Made by a program: the position numbers and the translations under genes. The notes under the pieces are model-generated. The model worked only from the letters and a program-made list of their open reading frames with translations, was not told where the DNA came from and made no database searches. A stretch of DNA of 64,000 bases from Alicyclobacillus mali (GTDB lineage: Bacteria; Bacillota; Bacilli; Alicyclobacillales; Alicyclobacillaceae), in assembly GCF_017329565.1 (NCBI RefSeq), contig NZ_JAFMTT010000001.1; one strand, given 5' to 3'. This document shows, one piece after another, positions 15,620-24,871 of the stretch. The first letter of the stretch is position 1, and every line of letters begins with the position of its first letter.

Positions 15620-16609
15620 ATGCCCGCAGTCGAGACGACGTACGGCGGTGAGCGCGCGATCCGCCTGACGCACGGCCCTTATGAGGCCTATCTGTTGCCC
15701 GGATGGGGCAATCTCGTGGCGCTGCGCGACACGGCGCGCGGCTTTCGGTTTCTGCGCGAGCCGGAGGCGGAGATGGACGAGTTTCGCAAGGCGCCTGGCC
15801 GATACGGCATTCCTGTGCTGTACCCGCCGAACCGCTACCGGGACGGGGAATTCACCATCGCGGGCAGGTCGTATCACCTCCCGGTGAATGAGGAGGCCAC
15901 GCACAACCACCTGCACGGCTTCTTCATGCGGATCGAGTGGCCCGTCGCCGACATGGGCGAAGACGAAGGGGGCGCGTACGTCGAGATGGCCCACGAAGTG
16001 GGAGAAGGTCATCCGGTGTACGCGCACTGGCCGCACACGTTCCGGTTCGCCATCCGCTACGAGCTGTCGGACGCGGGTCTCGTCCAGCGCGTTCACATTG
16101 ACAACCGCGGCGGCGAACCGATGCCGGTGATGCTTGGCTTTCACACCGCGGTCAATGTGCCGTTCTCCGAAGCGTCGTCGGCCGAGGCCTGCTCCATTCA
16201 GCTGACCATCGGTGAGCGCTGGGAACTCGACGAGCGCAAGCTGCCGACGGGGCGGTTTCAGCCTCTGAACGAGAACGAGCAGAAGATGCCCACAGGTGGA
16301 GCGGATCCGTTCTACGAGCCGATGGACAACCACTACACCGCGCGCCCGCGAGACGGGCACAACCGCATGGTCCTGACCGACGCACGGCTCGGGCTCGCGT
16401 TCGTGTACGACGTGGATTTGCAGTATCGCCACTGGATGGTGTGGAACAACAACCGCTGCGGCACGTTTTTCTGCCCAGAGCCGCAGACGAGCATGGTCAA
16501 TGCGCCCAACATGGATCTGCCCCAGGACGTGACGGGGCTCATCGTCCTCGCGCCTGGGGAATCGTTCTCGGCGCGAAGCCGCATGTACGTGGAAGAGGTC
16601 AGCCACTGA
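15620..16609 (+). CDS. Aldose 1-epimerase
   Basis: A 329-residue galactose-mutarotase-fold protein that interconverts alpha and beta anomers of aldoses. The family signature HNHLHGFF near residue 98, and later YAHWPHTFRFAIRYEL, carry the conserved His residues; a conserved Glu lies near the C-terminus (FCPEPQT region). Situated behind xylA-xylB, it probably supplies the xylose anomer used by XylA. It lies 180 bases after xylB, so it may have its own promoter. The ATG at 15620 follows AAAGGGTGG; a GTG at 15611 is an alternative. Confidence 0.88.
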   Translation: MPAVETTYGGERAIRLTHGPYEAYLLPGWGNLVALRDTARGFRFLREPEAEMDEFRKAPGRYGIPVLYPPNRYRDGEFTIAGRSYHLPVNEEATHNHLHGFFMRIEWPVADMGEDEGGAYVEMAHEVGEGHPVYAHWPHTFRFAIRYELSDAGLVQRVHIDNRGGEPMPVMLGFHTAVNVPFSEASSAEACSIQLTIGERWELDERKLPTGRFQPLNENEQKMPTGGADPFYEPMDNHYTARPRDGHNRMVLTDARLGLAFVYDVDLQYRHWMVWNNNRCGTFFCPEPQTSMVNAPNMDLPQDVTGLIVLAPGESFSARSRMYVEEVSH

Positions 16610-16627
16610 AGGGAGCGCGAAGCGATT

Positions 16628-18445
16628 ATGGCGCTGAGATCGCGAAGTGAAGTTCCGGATCATGAGACGTGGGATTTGACGCCCCTTTTCGCCAGCGTGG
16701 AGGCGTGGGAAACGGCGGTCCGGCGCGTGCGCCAGTTGGCGGATGAGCTTGTCGAGATGGCCTCGAAGTCATTCGGTGGCCCGGCGGACGTGGCTCGCGC
16801 GTTGGCGCTGCACGACAACATGCTGCACATCGGCACCGACGTGGAGCGGTACGCCATGAGCAAGTTTGCGGAAGACGCCACCGACCAAGGGGCTCAGCGG
16901 CTGATGTCGATGGCGCAGCTCGCGCTGGATCGCGTCGGAGAAGCGGCAGAATCGCTGGTGGCGGCGCTCTGCCGAGTCCCGGAGGACCAGCTCGCCGCGT
17001 GGCGGGCGGAAGAAACTCTGCGTCCGTACGCGCCGTATTTTGGCGAGATCGAGCGCGAGCGCAGGCATCGGCTCGCTGACGAAGCGGAGAAGGTGCTTGC
17101 CGCCAACTCTTCCGCCTTTTCGCTACCTTCTGGCGTTTATGAAGCGGCGACGGGCGCGGATATGCGGTTTGAGCCGGTCCTGGACAGCGACGGGCGCGAA
17201 GTGGGCGTGACGCCATCCGCGCTTCTCATGCACATCGAGACTTCGCACGACACGGTGCTCCGCCACCGCGCATACGACAGCGTGGTGAATGGGCTGCGGC
17301 CGTATCAGCATACGCTCGCGCGGTCGCTTGGGGCGAAAATCCAAAACGACGTGGTGGCGGCGCGCTTGCGCGACTTCTCGAGCGTGTTCGAGATGTTGCA
17401 GAGCACGCGGCTCGGCGGCACGATGGCGGCCAATCAGGTGCCTCCGGAGCACTACTTCATGGTCCAGGACGTCATGATGCAGGAACTCGCGCCGCACATG
17501 CGCCGCCTGGCACAGCTGCGCCAAAAGGCGATGGGGCTGACGAAAGTCAGGTTGTGCGACACGAAGGCCCCGTTTGTGCGCCTGACGGACGCAGCACTCA
17601 CGTTTGACGACGCGCGCAACCTAATCTTGGAGGCGGCTCGCCCGCTTGGGGACACATACGGCGACATCCTGCGGCGCGCGTTTGAGGAACGGTGGATTTA
17701 CTGGGCGCGCAACCGCGGCAACTGGAACGGCGCGTTTTGCGGAGAGGCGAGCGCCCATCCGTACGTGTTTTCGCCGTTTGAAGGCGGCATGTACGGCGTC
17801 TTCGTCATGGCGCACGAGCTCGGCCACGCGGTTCACCTCCACCTGGCGTGTCAGAATGAGCGCCCCTCCAACCTGTCGTTCTCGAACCTGTTCATCGAGA
17901 CGCCGTCCACGCTCATGGAGCACATGGTGGCCAACGCGCTCATCCAGCGTGCGGAGGACGACGCCGCCCGCGCCAAGGTGCGCATGATGCAGATGTTCAC
18001 GTTCCACCACGACTTCGTCACGCACCAGACGGAGGCCGAGATTCTGCGGCGGCTCTACACCATCGCGGATCGAGGCGAGCCCCTGTCGACCGACGTCTTT
18101 CGCCGCGTGTCGCGCGAGGTGCTGACCGACTTCTGGAAGGACGCGGTCGATCTCGACGAGGGCGCGGATCTCTACTGGATGCGCCAGCCGCACTATTACA
18201 TGGGTTTGTATCCGTACACCTACGCTGTGGGGCTTGCGGCGTCCACGCTCCTCGCCGATCAAATCCTCGCGGGGGATGGCGAGGTCCTCGCCCGCTGGAT
18301 CGAGGTGTTGCGTGTCGGAGGCGGCAAGACGCCGCTTGAGCTGTTTGCGCACGTCGGCCTCGACATGGGCGATCCGTCGCCGTACCGGGAGGCCATTCGC
18401 AAGGTTGGCGAGATCGTCGGCGAGTTGGAGCGCGCGTTCGCCTGA
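16628..18445 (+). CDS. pepF: Oligoendopeptidase F (M3 family zinc metallopeptidase)
   Basis: A 605-residue cytoplasmic peptidase that cleaves short oligopeptides. The zinc motif MAHELGHAVH lies near residue 396, with the third ligand Glu in FIETPSTLMEHM about 30 residues later. The long N-terminal helical region and total length match PepF. A GGGAG site precedes the ATG, 18 bases after the epimerase stop, so it may be read from the same transcript. The M3 assignment is firm; the exact substrate range is not visible. Confidence 0.93.
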   Translation: MALRSRSEVPDHETWDLTPLFASVEAWETAVRRVRQLADELVEMASKSFGGPADVARALALHDNMLHIGTDVERYAMSKFAEDATDQGAQRLMSMAQLALDRVGEAAESLVAALCRVPEDQLAAWRAEETLRPYAPYFGEIERERRHRLADEAEKVLAANSSAFSLPSGVYEAATGADMRFEPVLDSDGREVGVTPSALLMHIETSHDTVLRHRAYDSVVNGLRPYQHTLARSLGAKIQNDVVAARLRDFSSVFEMLQSTRLGGTMAANQVPPEHYFMVQDVMMQELAPHMRRLAQLRQKAMGLTKVRLCDTKAPFVRLTDAALTFDDARNLILEAARPLGDTYGDILRRAFEERWIYWARNRGNWNGAFCGEASAHPYVFSPFEGGMYGVFVMAHELGHAVHLHLACQNERPSNLSFSNLFIETPSTLMEHMVANALIQRAEDDAARAKVRMMQMFTFHHDFVTHQTEAEILRRLYTIADRGEPLSTDVFRRVSREVLTDFWKDAVDLDEGADLYWMRQPHYYMGLYPYTYAVGLAASTLLADQILAGDGEVLARWIEVLRVGGGKTPLELFAHVGLDMGDPSPYREAIRKVGEIVGELERAFA

Positions 18446-18498
18446 GCGCAATGCACCGGGCGTATAGGGCCCCCGACCCGAAGGAACAATGGATGTAA

Positions 18499-19470
18499 AT
18501 GGAATCCATGATCCTGGGGGCGGGAGCGTTGCTCATCTTCGAGTTGACAGCCGATATGGACGGCCTGGGGCTTGCGGGGCGTCTGACCGAATGCGGTGCG
18601 GCGAGCTATGCGGTGTCGGGCGATTGCCCGAGAGTCGTGTGCGAGTGTGGGACCGCGCTTCATGCGCGTGTCGCGCAGATCGTGTCGGGCGTCATGACCC
18701 GCGAGTGGCTTCAGGCGCGCGTGGTGCAGCGCGTGTGCCGCACGGAGCCGCTTTGGGCGGCTGAGGAAGTTCAGTTTCACGCGCTCGTCGAGATTTCTGA
18801 GGCGCGGCTCAAAAGCCGCCTGATTGCGGGCCATACATTGGAAGAATGGCAGGCTTCTCTCGCTCGCGCGCTGATGAGCCACTTCGGGCGGTCCGCCGCC
18901 ATCGTGCTCGATCCCTTCGTGCGCTTCCGCCTGCATCGGGTGGTAGTGGATCTGGCGCATCGCGTGCGGGATCGCTTGGTGGCCTCGGCGCTCGAGGACG
19001 AGTACGAGGAGTCCCTGGCCATGCTGAGGTACATGTTGGACGAACATCCGCTCTGCGAAGCCGAACTGCACGTCTACGTCACGCCGGACGGCGTCTGGAT
19101 CACCGATGCCGAAGGCGGGATGATCTCGGACGAGCAAATTGAACTTGTGGCGATGCAGGATGACGATGTGACGAGCGAAGATCTCGCCATGACTCTTCTC
19201 ATCACCAGGTCGCCGTGGCGGATTGTCGTGCACGATGCCTATCCGGATGCGCCATGGCCGAGCTTCTCCGAGACGGTGACCCGCGTATTCGGCGATCGCG
19301 CCGTTTTGTGTCCCGGTTGTCCCACGTGTCGCCCAAATCGGTCACGCGCCGGGTGTCGTGAACGGTTGGCCTTCGACCATCGGTCGTCGCACGCGGTCCG
19401 GCGACGCCTTGCGCCAGACGAGGAACGGACTTCGGCCCCTCCGGTGGACAGCGAACTGGGAAAAGGCTGA
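18499..19470 (+). CDS. ytxC: YtxC-like sporulation protein
   Basis: A 323-residue protein matching the YtxC family, best seen in the centre (FVRFRLHRVVVDLAHRV). In B. subtilis ytxC lies immediately before thrS, as here, which supports the assignment. The molecular role is unknown; the family is confined to spore formers. The protein ends with a Cys-rich segment (CPGCPTC) that resembles the family end, followed by about 45 Arg-rich residues that look unlike the rest, perhaps an extension. A GAAGGA site precedes the ATG. Confidence 0.78.
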   Translation: MESMILGAGALLIFELTADMDGLGLAGRLTECGAASYAVSGDCPRVVCECGTALHARVAQIVSGVMTREWLQARVVQRVCRTEPLWAAEEVQFHALVEISEARLKSRLIAGHTLEEWQASLARALMSHFGRSAAIVLDPFVRFRLHRVVVDLAHRVRDRLVASALEDEYEESLAMLRYMLDEHPLCEAELHVYVTPDGVWITDAEGGMISDEQIELVAMQDDDVTSEDLAMTLLITRSPWRIVVHDAYPDAPWPSFSETVTRVFGDRAVLCPGCPTCRPNRSRAGCRERLAFDHRSSHAVRRRLAPDEERTSAPPVDSELGKG

Positions 19471-19482
19471 AAGTTGGCCCGC

Positions 19483-19512
19483 TTGACAGCGTGCCGAACC
19501 GTTGTGTAGTTT
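19483..19512 (+). promoter_or_regulatory. Promoter of the thrS T-box leader
   Basis: A perfect TTGACA lies 18 bases before TAGTTT (or 16 before TGTAGT). The start of transcription would be near 19519. Confidence 0.7.
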
Positions 19513-19518
19513 CTTAAG

Positions 19519-19808
19519 AGGAAGGCGCGCCGGCGTCGGCGGGCCGTCAAATGGATCGAAGAACAGGCGATGCGGGAAGACGCGCTTTTGCGATTACATC
19601 GCGCCCAGAGAGAGGATGCCGTGGCTGAAAGCACCTCCGCGATGGCGCAAGAGACACCACTTCCCAAGCCGTTCGCGGGTCACAACGCGAACCGTGTCCG
19701 CCGCGTTAAGGCGTTGAGCCCGCGCTTTGTCGCTGATGGAGCGCGGGGAAGATGGGTGGAACCACGAGGCGAGCGCCGTCGTCCCATTGGGGCGGTGGCG
19801 TTTTTTGT
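19519..19808 (+). promoter_or_regulatory. T-box riboswitch for threonyl-tRNA synthetase
   Basis: The conserved T-box GGGTGGAACCACG is at 19754-19766. It is followed by the terminator CGCCGTCGTCCC/GGGGCGGTGGCG plus six T. Stem I is closed by GGGAAG (19574-19579) and CTTCCC (19660-19665) and contains the AGAGAG and GTGGCTGAAAGC elements typical of its upper loops. The specifier is probably ACC at 19656-19658, a threonine codon followed by A. Uncharged tRNA-Thr(GGU) would stabilise the antiterminator and switch thrS on. Confidence 0.93.
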
Positions 19809-19842
19809 ATGCCCATGAACCACGATGTGGAGGGGATCTTCC

Positions 19843-21789
19843 GTGTCACAAGCGATCACCGTGCGGTTGAAAGACGGATCCGAGCGGCAGGTGCCGGCCG
19901 GATCGACCTATGCGGAACTCGCGCAGTCCATCAGTCCGCGGCTCGGCAAGGAGGCCGTCGTCGCCCGCGTCAACGGGGCGCTCGTCGATCTCAGCCGTGA
20001 AGTGGAGGATGGCGCGCAGGTCGAGTTACTCACCCTGCAGGATCCGGAGGGGCTGTACGTCATGCGCCACACGTGTGCACACGTCATGGCGCAGGCCGTG
20101 CAACGGCTGTTTCCGGGCACCAAGTGCGCCATCGGGCCCGTCATCGAAAACGGGTTCTACTACGACTTTGCCGATCACGACTTCCATCCTGACGATCTCC
20201 CACGTATCGAGGAAGAGATGAAGCGGATTGTCGCCGAGGATCTGCCCATCCATCGGGAGGTCGTCTCGCGCGAGGAGGCACTTCGGTTGTTCCGCGATCG
20301 CGGCGATCGGTTCAAGGTCGAGATCATCGAAGATCTCCCAGAGGATGTCACGCTCACGCTGTACCGACAGGGCGAGTTCGTCGATCTCTGCCGCGGACCA
20401 CATCTGCCGTCGACCGGCCGGATCAAGGTGTTCCAACTGCAGAACTTCGCGGGCGCGTACTGGCGCGGCGATTCGAAGCGCGAAATGCTCACGCGCGTCT
20501 ACGGCGTCGCCTTTGCGAAGAAGTCCGATCTCGACGAGTACAACCGCCTTCAGCAGGAGGCCCGCGAGCGGGATCACCGGCGCCTGGGCAAGGAACTCGA
20601 CATCTTCACGCTGTCGCCCGAGGTGGGCCAGGGCCTGCCGCTCTGGCTGCCGAACGGGGCCAAGGTTCGCCGTATTATCGAGCGCTACATCGTCGATCTC
20701 GAGGAGTCGCTCGGCTATCAGCATGTGTACACGCCGCATCTGGCGAATGTCGAGCTGTACAAGATCTCCGGGCACTGGGAGCACTACAAGGACGACATGT
20801 ACCCGCCGATGAAAATTGACAACGAGGAACTGGTCCTGCGGCCGATGAACTGCCCCCACCACATGATGGTGTACAAGCATCGCTTGCACAGCTACCGCGA
20901 GCTGCCGATTCGCATCGCGGAACTCGGCACCATGCACCGGTACGAGATGTCCGGGGCGCTCGCCGGGCTGCAGCGCGTGCGAGCCATGACCCTGAACGAC
21001 GCGCACATCTTCTGCCGCCCGGATCAGATCGAGCAAGAGTTCACCGGCGTCGTCCGCCTGATCCAGCGCGTCTACAAGGACTTCGGGATCGACGACTACT
21101 ATCATCGCCTGAGCTACCGCGACCCGAAGAACACGGAGAAATACGTCCAGAACGACGAGATGTGGGAGCTCGCGCAGAGCACGCTGCGCAAGGTCATGCT
21201 CGATCTCGGCCTGGAGTTCGTCGAAGCGGAGGGCGAAGCGGCGTTCTACGGGCCCAAGCTCGACGTGCAGGTGCGCACGGCGCTCGGCAAGGACGAGACC
21301 TTGTCCACGATTCAGCTCGACTTTCACCTCCCGAACAGGTTTAACCTCGAGTACGTTGGGGAGGACGGCGAACGGCATCGGCCAGTCGTGATTCACCGGG
21401 GCGTCGTGGGCACGATGGAGCGGTTCGTGGCGTTTCTCATCGAGCAGTACAAGGGCGCATTTCCGACGTGGCTCGCGCCGACCCAGGTGGTGGTGGCTTC
21501 CGTCGCCGATGAATTCGCGGGCTACGCCGAGGAAGTCGCGGCCAAACTGCGCGAGCTAGGCATCCGCGCCGAAGCGGACGTGAGCGACAATAAAATCGGC
21601 TACAAAATCCGCCAGGCGCAGACGCACAAAATCCCGTACACCCTCGTCGTCGGCGCGCGCGAGCGCGAGGAGGGATCGGTCTCCGTCCGCAAGTACCAGG
21701 CGGGCGATCTCGGCGCGATGCCCCTCGATCAGTTCGTGCGTCAGATCCAGGACGAGATCGCGCGGAAGGCGAAACTTGTGGAGGCGTGA
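19843..21789 (+). CDS. thrS: Threonyl-tRNA synthetase
   Basis: A 648-residue class II synthetase charging tRNA-Thr. In order it has an N-terminal TGS domain (residues 1-62), the editing/second additional domain with HTCAHVMAQAV (H-x3-H), and the catalytic core with motif 2 around LGTMHRYEMSG and motif 3 around HRGVVGTMERFVAFLIE. The anticodon-binding domain carries QTHKIPYTLVVGARE. GTG at 19843 has GGAGGGG 7-11 bases upstream. Expression is controlled by the T-box. Confidence 0.97.
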   Translation: MSQAITVRLKDGSERQVPAGSTYAELAQSISPRLGKEAVVARVNGALVDLSREVEDGAQVELLTLQDPEGLYVMRHTCAHVMAQAVQRLFPGTKCAIGPVIENGFYYDFADHDFHPDDLPRIEEEMKRIVAEDLPIHREVVSREEALRLFRDRGDRFKVEIIEDLPEDVTLTLYRQGEFVDLCRGPHLPSTGRIKVFQLQNFAGAYWRGDSKREMLTRVYGVAFAKKSDLDEYNRLQQEARERDHRRLGKELDIFTLSPEVGQGLPLWLPNGAKVRRIIERYIVDLEESLGYQHVYTPHLANVELYKISGHWEHYKDDMYPPMKIDNEELVLRPMNCPHHMMVYKHRLHSYRELPIRIAELGTMHRYEMSGALAGLQRVRAMTLNDAHIFCRPDQIEQEFTGVVRLIQRVYKDFGIDDYYHRLSYRDPKNTEKYVQNDEMWELAQSTLRKVMLDLGLEFVEAEGEAAFYGPKLDVQVRTALGKDETLSTIQLDFHLPNRFNLEYVGEDGERHRPVVIHRGVVGTMERFVAFLIEQYKGAFPTWLAPTQVVVASVADEFAGYAEEVAAKLRELGIRAEADVSDNKIGYKIRQAQTHKIPYTLVVGAREREEGSVSVRKYQAGDLGAMPLDQFVRQIQDEIARKAKLVEA

Positions 21790-21802
21790 GTGGATCAGGC
21801 TC

Positions 21803-21832
21803 GGCCGCCGTCACGTCGAGGCGGCGGCCTTT
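21803..21832 (+). terminator. Terminator of thrS
   Basis: GGCCGCC and GGCGGCC pair and are followed by TTT. The stem overlaps the end of the convergent methyltransferase gene. Confidence 0.6.
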
Positions 21833-22644
21833 ACCCCGAGGCGAAGGCGGTAGGAGAACCAGACGGGCTTCTCGCCATCCCTGAAGGCGGCGCGGACGCG
21901 CGTTTCAAATGCCAACATCTCCTGCTCGATGTCCGGCAGGCGGCGCCGCAGCGCGGTTTGCACCTGCCCCTGGCTGAGCGCGATGCCGATGAACGCGTCT
22001 GCGCCAAGGTGCGTTTCCACGTGGAAGACCACTTCTTTGGCGAATGAAAAGAGCCCTGAGGCGCGGATTTGGTCGAGGTGTTGCTCCTTCGGCCACTTGC
22101 GCGCCTGATCTTGTTTCGGCACGTGCCGCTCGATGGACGCCTCCGCGCACCGCAAAAGTGCGTCGTAGGCCACGTCGGTTTCCAGGCAGCAGGAGGGCGG
22201 CCAGTCGCAATCGTACACGGCGAATACGCCGCCTGGGCGAAGTACGCGTGCCACTTCGCAGAGCGTCGGCTGGGGATCCATCCAGTGAAACGACTGGGAG
22301 CAAGTGACGAGATCGGCGGATGTGTCGGAACAGGGAATGGCGGTGGATACACCCGGGAGGAAGACGACGTTGTCGGCGCCAAGGTCCTTCGCGCGGCGCT
22401 CGGCCTGTGCGCGCATGTCGTCGTTCGGCTCGACGCCGATCACGCGCCGGGCTTCGTGCCGCCAAGGGAAGGTTGAAAGGCCTGTGCCGCTGCCGAGATC
22501 GATCACAGTGTCCGGCTTGTGGCCGAGATAGGCGATGAGCAGCGCGCGCACCGTTTCCGGCGCTTCGGGCCGGTAGGTATCATAGAGGCTGGCGAAACCC
22601 GAAAACCGCTCGATGTTGTTGCGCACCACGTCGTTCACAGGCAT
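21811..22644 (-). CDS. Class I SAM-dependent methyltransferase
   Basis: A 277-residue cytoplasmic methyltransferase with motif I VIDLGSGTGLSTFP, the acidic motif II residue in VIGVEPNDDMRAQA, and motif III/IV around TCSQSFHWMDP. The C-terminal third is variable and should form the substrate site. Small molecules are the usual targets of this type; none can be named. The start is uncertain: ATG 22644, GTG 22638 and GTG 22653 are all close to a GAGGGGG ribosome site. Confidence 0.82.
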   Translation of the reverse strand: MPVNDVVRNNIERFSGFASLYDTYRPEAPETVRALLIAYLGHKPDTVIDLGSGTGLSTFPWRHEARRVIGVEPNDDMRAQAERRAKDLGADNVVFLPGVSTAIPCSDTSADLVTCSQSFHWMDPQPTLCEVARVLRPGGVFAVYDCDWPPSCCLETDVAYDALLRCAEASIERHVPKQDQARKWPKEQHLDQIRASGLFSFAKEVVFHVETHLGADAFIGIALSQGQVQTALRRRLPDIEQEMLAFETRVRAAFRDGEKPVWFSYRLRLGVKAAAST

Positions 22645-22676
22645 CCCCCTCACTATCGCGTTGCTGTCATTCTACA

Positions 22677-22716
22677 ACAAAAAGGGCGCCCCGCAGACCT
22701 CAAGGCCCAGGGCGCC
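22677..22716 (-). terminator. Terminator of the YeeE/YedE gene
   Basis: Read on the minus strand, GGCGCC repeats flank a 20-base inner segment and are followed by CTTTTTGTTG. Confidence 0.65.
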
Positions 22717-22736
22717 GGACTTGCGAGGGGCGCGTG

Positions 22737-23966
22737 TCAACGATTCTGCAGGCGGCACACGGGTCGCAGACGCACCCCGAGGAGGCTGCCGAGCAGCGCG
22801 CCGAGGAACCACTCCCAACCGTGCAGGCTGAACGAAGCGACACCGGAGAAATAGGCGCCGATGTTGCAGCCAAAGGCGATGCGCGCGCCGTAGCCCATTA
22901 GGATGCCTCCGGCCAGCACGCCGACGATCATCTGCCAAGGCATGGGGCGCAGGTACCGCCTGGGCAGCGCACCCGCGAGGCTTGCGGCGAGGAGTGCCCC
23001 GAGCATAATGGCGATGTCATCCGTGGTCTCCAAGTTCTGAAGCACGCTGTGATGCAGGGCGGCTGCGTTCTGCGGCGTCTGCCAGTACGGCAGCGACTGC
23101 ACAGGATAACCCACGAGGGCGCTCAGCTTCGCGGCCCACAGCGCGAACGCCGAGGTGATGCCCCAAGGTTTGCCGGAGAGCGCCAGCACGGCGAAGTTGC
23201 CCACGGCGAGGACGACGCCGCCTGCCACCCACGACCAAGGTCCTCTCACCACCCGGCTCACATTCCACGCTTGACGGGCGAAGAGCGGCTCCACGTTGCC
23301 GTTGCGCCGTCTCTCAAGCCAAAGTGCGATGACAAAGATGAACGCCATGATGGCGAAGTTCACGGCGAGCCCGCCGACAGGACCGAAGGAGTGAATGAGC
23401 GAAACTTTACCCATGCTCGGCGTGCTCATCCACCATGCATAGTGGATGGAGCCGACGAACGATCCGACGACAAATCCGACGAGCGTGAGGATGCCGCGCG
23501 CATCGCCACCGCCGGTGTGATACAGGGTGCCGGAGGCGCACCCGTCGCCAAGCTGCATGCCGATGCCAAATAGGAACGAGCCCACGAGGACCGACAGGCC
23601 CACCGGGTAGACGCTCGCCTTGATGGCGTGATCGAAGGCATGGCCTCGTACCAGGAGGGGGAGGAACAAAACGTTTGCGAGCGCAAACATGATCATCTGC
23701 GCGCGCAATCCCACGGTTCTTCCGCTCACGACGACGTGGCGAAACGAGGTCGTGAATCCAAAGTGGGCGTGATAGAGCGCGACGCCGAGCACGCCCGTCA
23801 CGAGAAACAGGATGGCGTGGGTCGGCGAAACGGAATTCCATAGATAGAGGAAGCCAAGCACGAAGACAATCAGTGCGGCCGCCGTCCACGCTCGTTGCGC
23901 CTGCTCGGGTTGGCGTGCGCGCGTGCGCGCTTCGAGATCGAGGATGCGGACCTCGGAACTGGCCAT
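22737..23966 (-). CDS. YeeE/YedE family sulfur-compound transporter
   Basis: A 409-residue polytopic membrane protein with an internal duplication typical of the YeeE/YedE (TsuA-like) family, some of which take up thiosulfate. Each half carries a conserved Cys: GMQLGDGCASGTLYH in the first and IAFGCNIGAYFSG in the second; these line the transport path in studied members. About 10 membrane helices are predicted. The ATG at 23966 follows TGGAGGTG. No rhodanese or TusA-like gene lies next to it, so the sulfur compound is inferred from the family only. Confidence 0.88.
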   Translation of the reverse strand: MASSEVRILDLEARTRARQPEQAQRAWTAAALIVFVLGFLYLWNSVSPTHAILFLVTGVLGVALYHAHFGFTTSFRHVVVSGRTVGLRAQMIMFALANVLFLPLLVRGHAFDHAIKASVYPVGLSVLVGSFLFGIGMQLGDGCASGTLYHTGGGDARGILTLVGFVVGSFVGSIHYAWWMSTPSMGKVSLIHSFGPVGGLAVNFAIMAFIFVIALWLERRRNGNVEPLFARQAWNVSRVVRGPWSWVAGGVVLAVGNFAVLALSGKPWGITSAFALWAAKLSALVGYPVQSLPYWQTPQNAAALHHSVLQNLETTDDIAIMLGALLAASLAGALPRRYLRPMPWQMIVGVLAGGILMGYGARIAFGCNIGAYFSGVASFSLHGWEWFLGALLGSLLGVRLRPVCRLQNR

Positions 23967-24057
23967 GGAATCACCTCCAGGGAATGACGAGATCGAGAAG
24001 TCATTTTAATATAAAACATATCGGAATACAACGCTTTTGGCGCATAGCCCTCGGCGC

Positions 24058-24086
24058 TTGACATTTTCCCGCCGTGTCGCTACCAT
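24058..24086 (+). promoter_or_regulatory. Promoter of the infC operon
   Basis: A perfect TTGACA and TACCAT are separated by 17 bases. A leader of about 190 nt follows. Confidence 0.75.
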
Positions 24087-24092
24087 GAAAAC

Positions 24093-24240
24093 GTTCCGTA
24101 GCACACCAAAGCAGAAGCCTGCCGCTTCTCACCTGGTCGGCGCAAGCTGACGGGTCCCGAATCCAGCGCGGTTGCCGGATGGTCAAACCTAGGCTGGGCG
24201 AAGGCGAATCGAGCGCAGGCGTTGCCTGCGCTTTTTTGCG
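24093..24240 (+). promoter_or_regulatory. infC-rpmI-rplT leader (probable L20 leader)
   Basis: A non-coding leader ends in a terminator before infC. In low-GC Gram-positive bacteria the same operon is autoregulated by ribosomal protein L20, which binds its leader and promotes termination. The position, length and terminator here match that arrangement; the L20-binding fold itself was not modelled. Confidence 0.65.
24212..24237 (+). terminator. Attenuator terminator in the infC leader
   Basis: AGCGCAGGC and GCCTGCGCT form a perfect 9-bp stem with loop GTT, followed by TTTTTT, 43 bases before the infC start. Confidence 0.9.
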
Positions 24241-24279
24241 TAGTGGTGTGGTGGGGCAGATCGGTGGAGGTGACACCCC

Positions 24280-24801
24280 ATAAGCAAAGAAGGGTATCAG
24301 GTCAACGAGGGCATTCGCGCGAGAGAAGTGCGCGTCGTGGACGCGGACAATCAGCAGCTGGGCATCATGCCCCTGCGCGAAGCGCTGCGTTTGGCCGAGG
24401 AGCGCAATCTCGATTTGGTCAACGTTGCGCCCAACGCGAAGCCGCCAGTGTGCCGGATTATGGACTACGGCAAGTTCAAGTACGAGCAGAGCAAGCGCGA
24501 ACGAGAGTCGCGCAAGCACCAGAAGGTGGTTCTGCTCAAGGAAGTTCGGATGACGCCCAATATCGATGAACATGATCTCAACGTCAAGCTCAAGAACGTC
24601 CTGAAATTCCTGAGCGAAGGTTCCAAGGTGAAGGTCTCCGTGCGCTTTCGCGGGCGAGAGATCACCCACCAGAACATCGGCCAGGAATTGCTTGAACGGC
24701 TGGCGAAGTCTGCGGAGGAGCACGCGATTGTCGAACGGGCGCCGAAGCTCGAAGGTCGCCACATGGTGATGATTCTGGCGCCGAAGCAGCCGAGTGCGTG
24801 A
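24280..24801 (+). CDS. infC: Translation initiation factor IF-3, ATA start codon
   Basis: A 173-residue factor that binds the 30S subunit and checks the start codon. The N-terminal domain begins SKEGYQVNEGIRAREVRVVD and the family segment KPPVCRIMDYGKFKYEQ is present; the C-terminal domain holds KVKVSVRFRGREITHQ. The conserved N-terminus runs back to an ATA at 24280, 8 bases after GGAGGT, and a stop lies three codons further upstream. A GTG at 24328 would delete 16 conserved residues. Rare AUU/AUA-type starts are a known autoregulatory feature of infC. It heads infC-rpmI-rplT. Confidence 0.95.
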   Translation: MSKEGYQVNEGIRAREVRVVDADNQQLGIMPLREALRLAEERNLDLVNVAPNAKPPVCRIMDYGKFKYEQSKRERESRKHQKVVLLKEVRMTPNIDEHDLNVKLKNVLKFLSEGSKVKVSVRFRGREITHQNIGQELLERLAKSAEEHAIVERAPKLEGRHMVMILAPKQPSA

Positions 24802-24871
24802 ACCTCGTGACCTGGTGCGGTTGACCTGGGGTCAACGGCGGCTCGGGATTTCGAAGACAGGAGGATACACG

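Noticed and set aside
20026..21396. A 456-codon minus-strand frame inside thrS
   Set aside because: Antisense to a certain thrS, with no ribosome site or family features.
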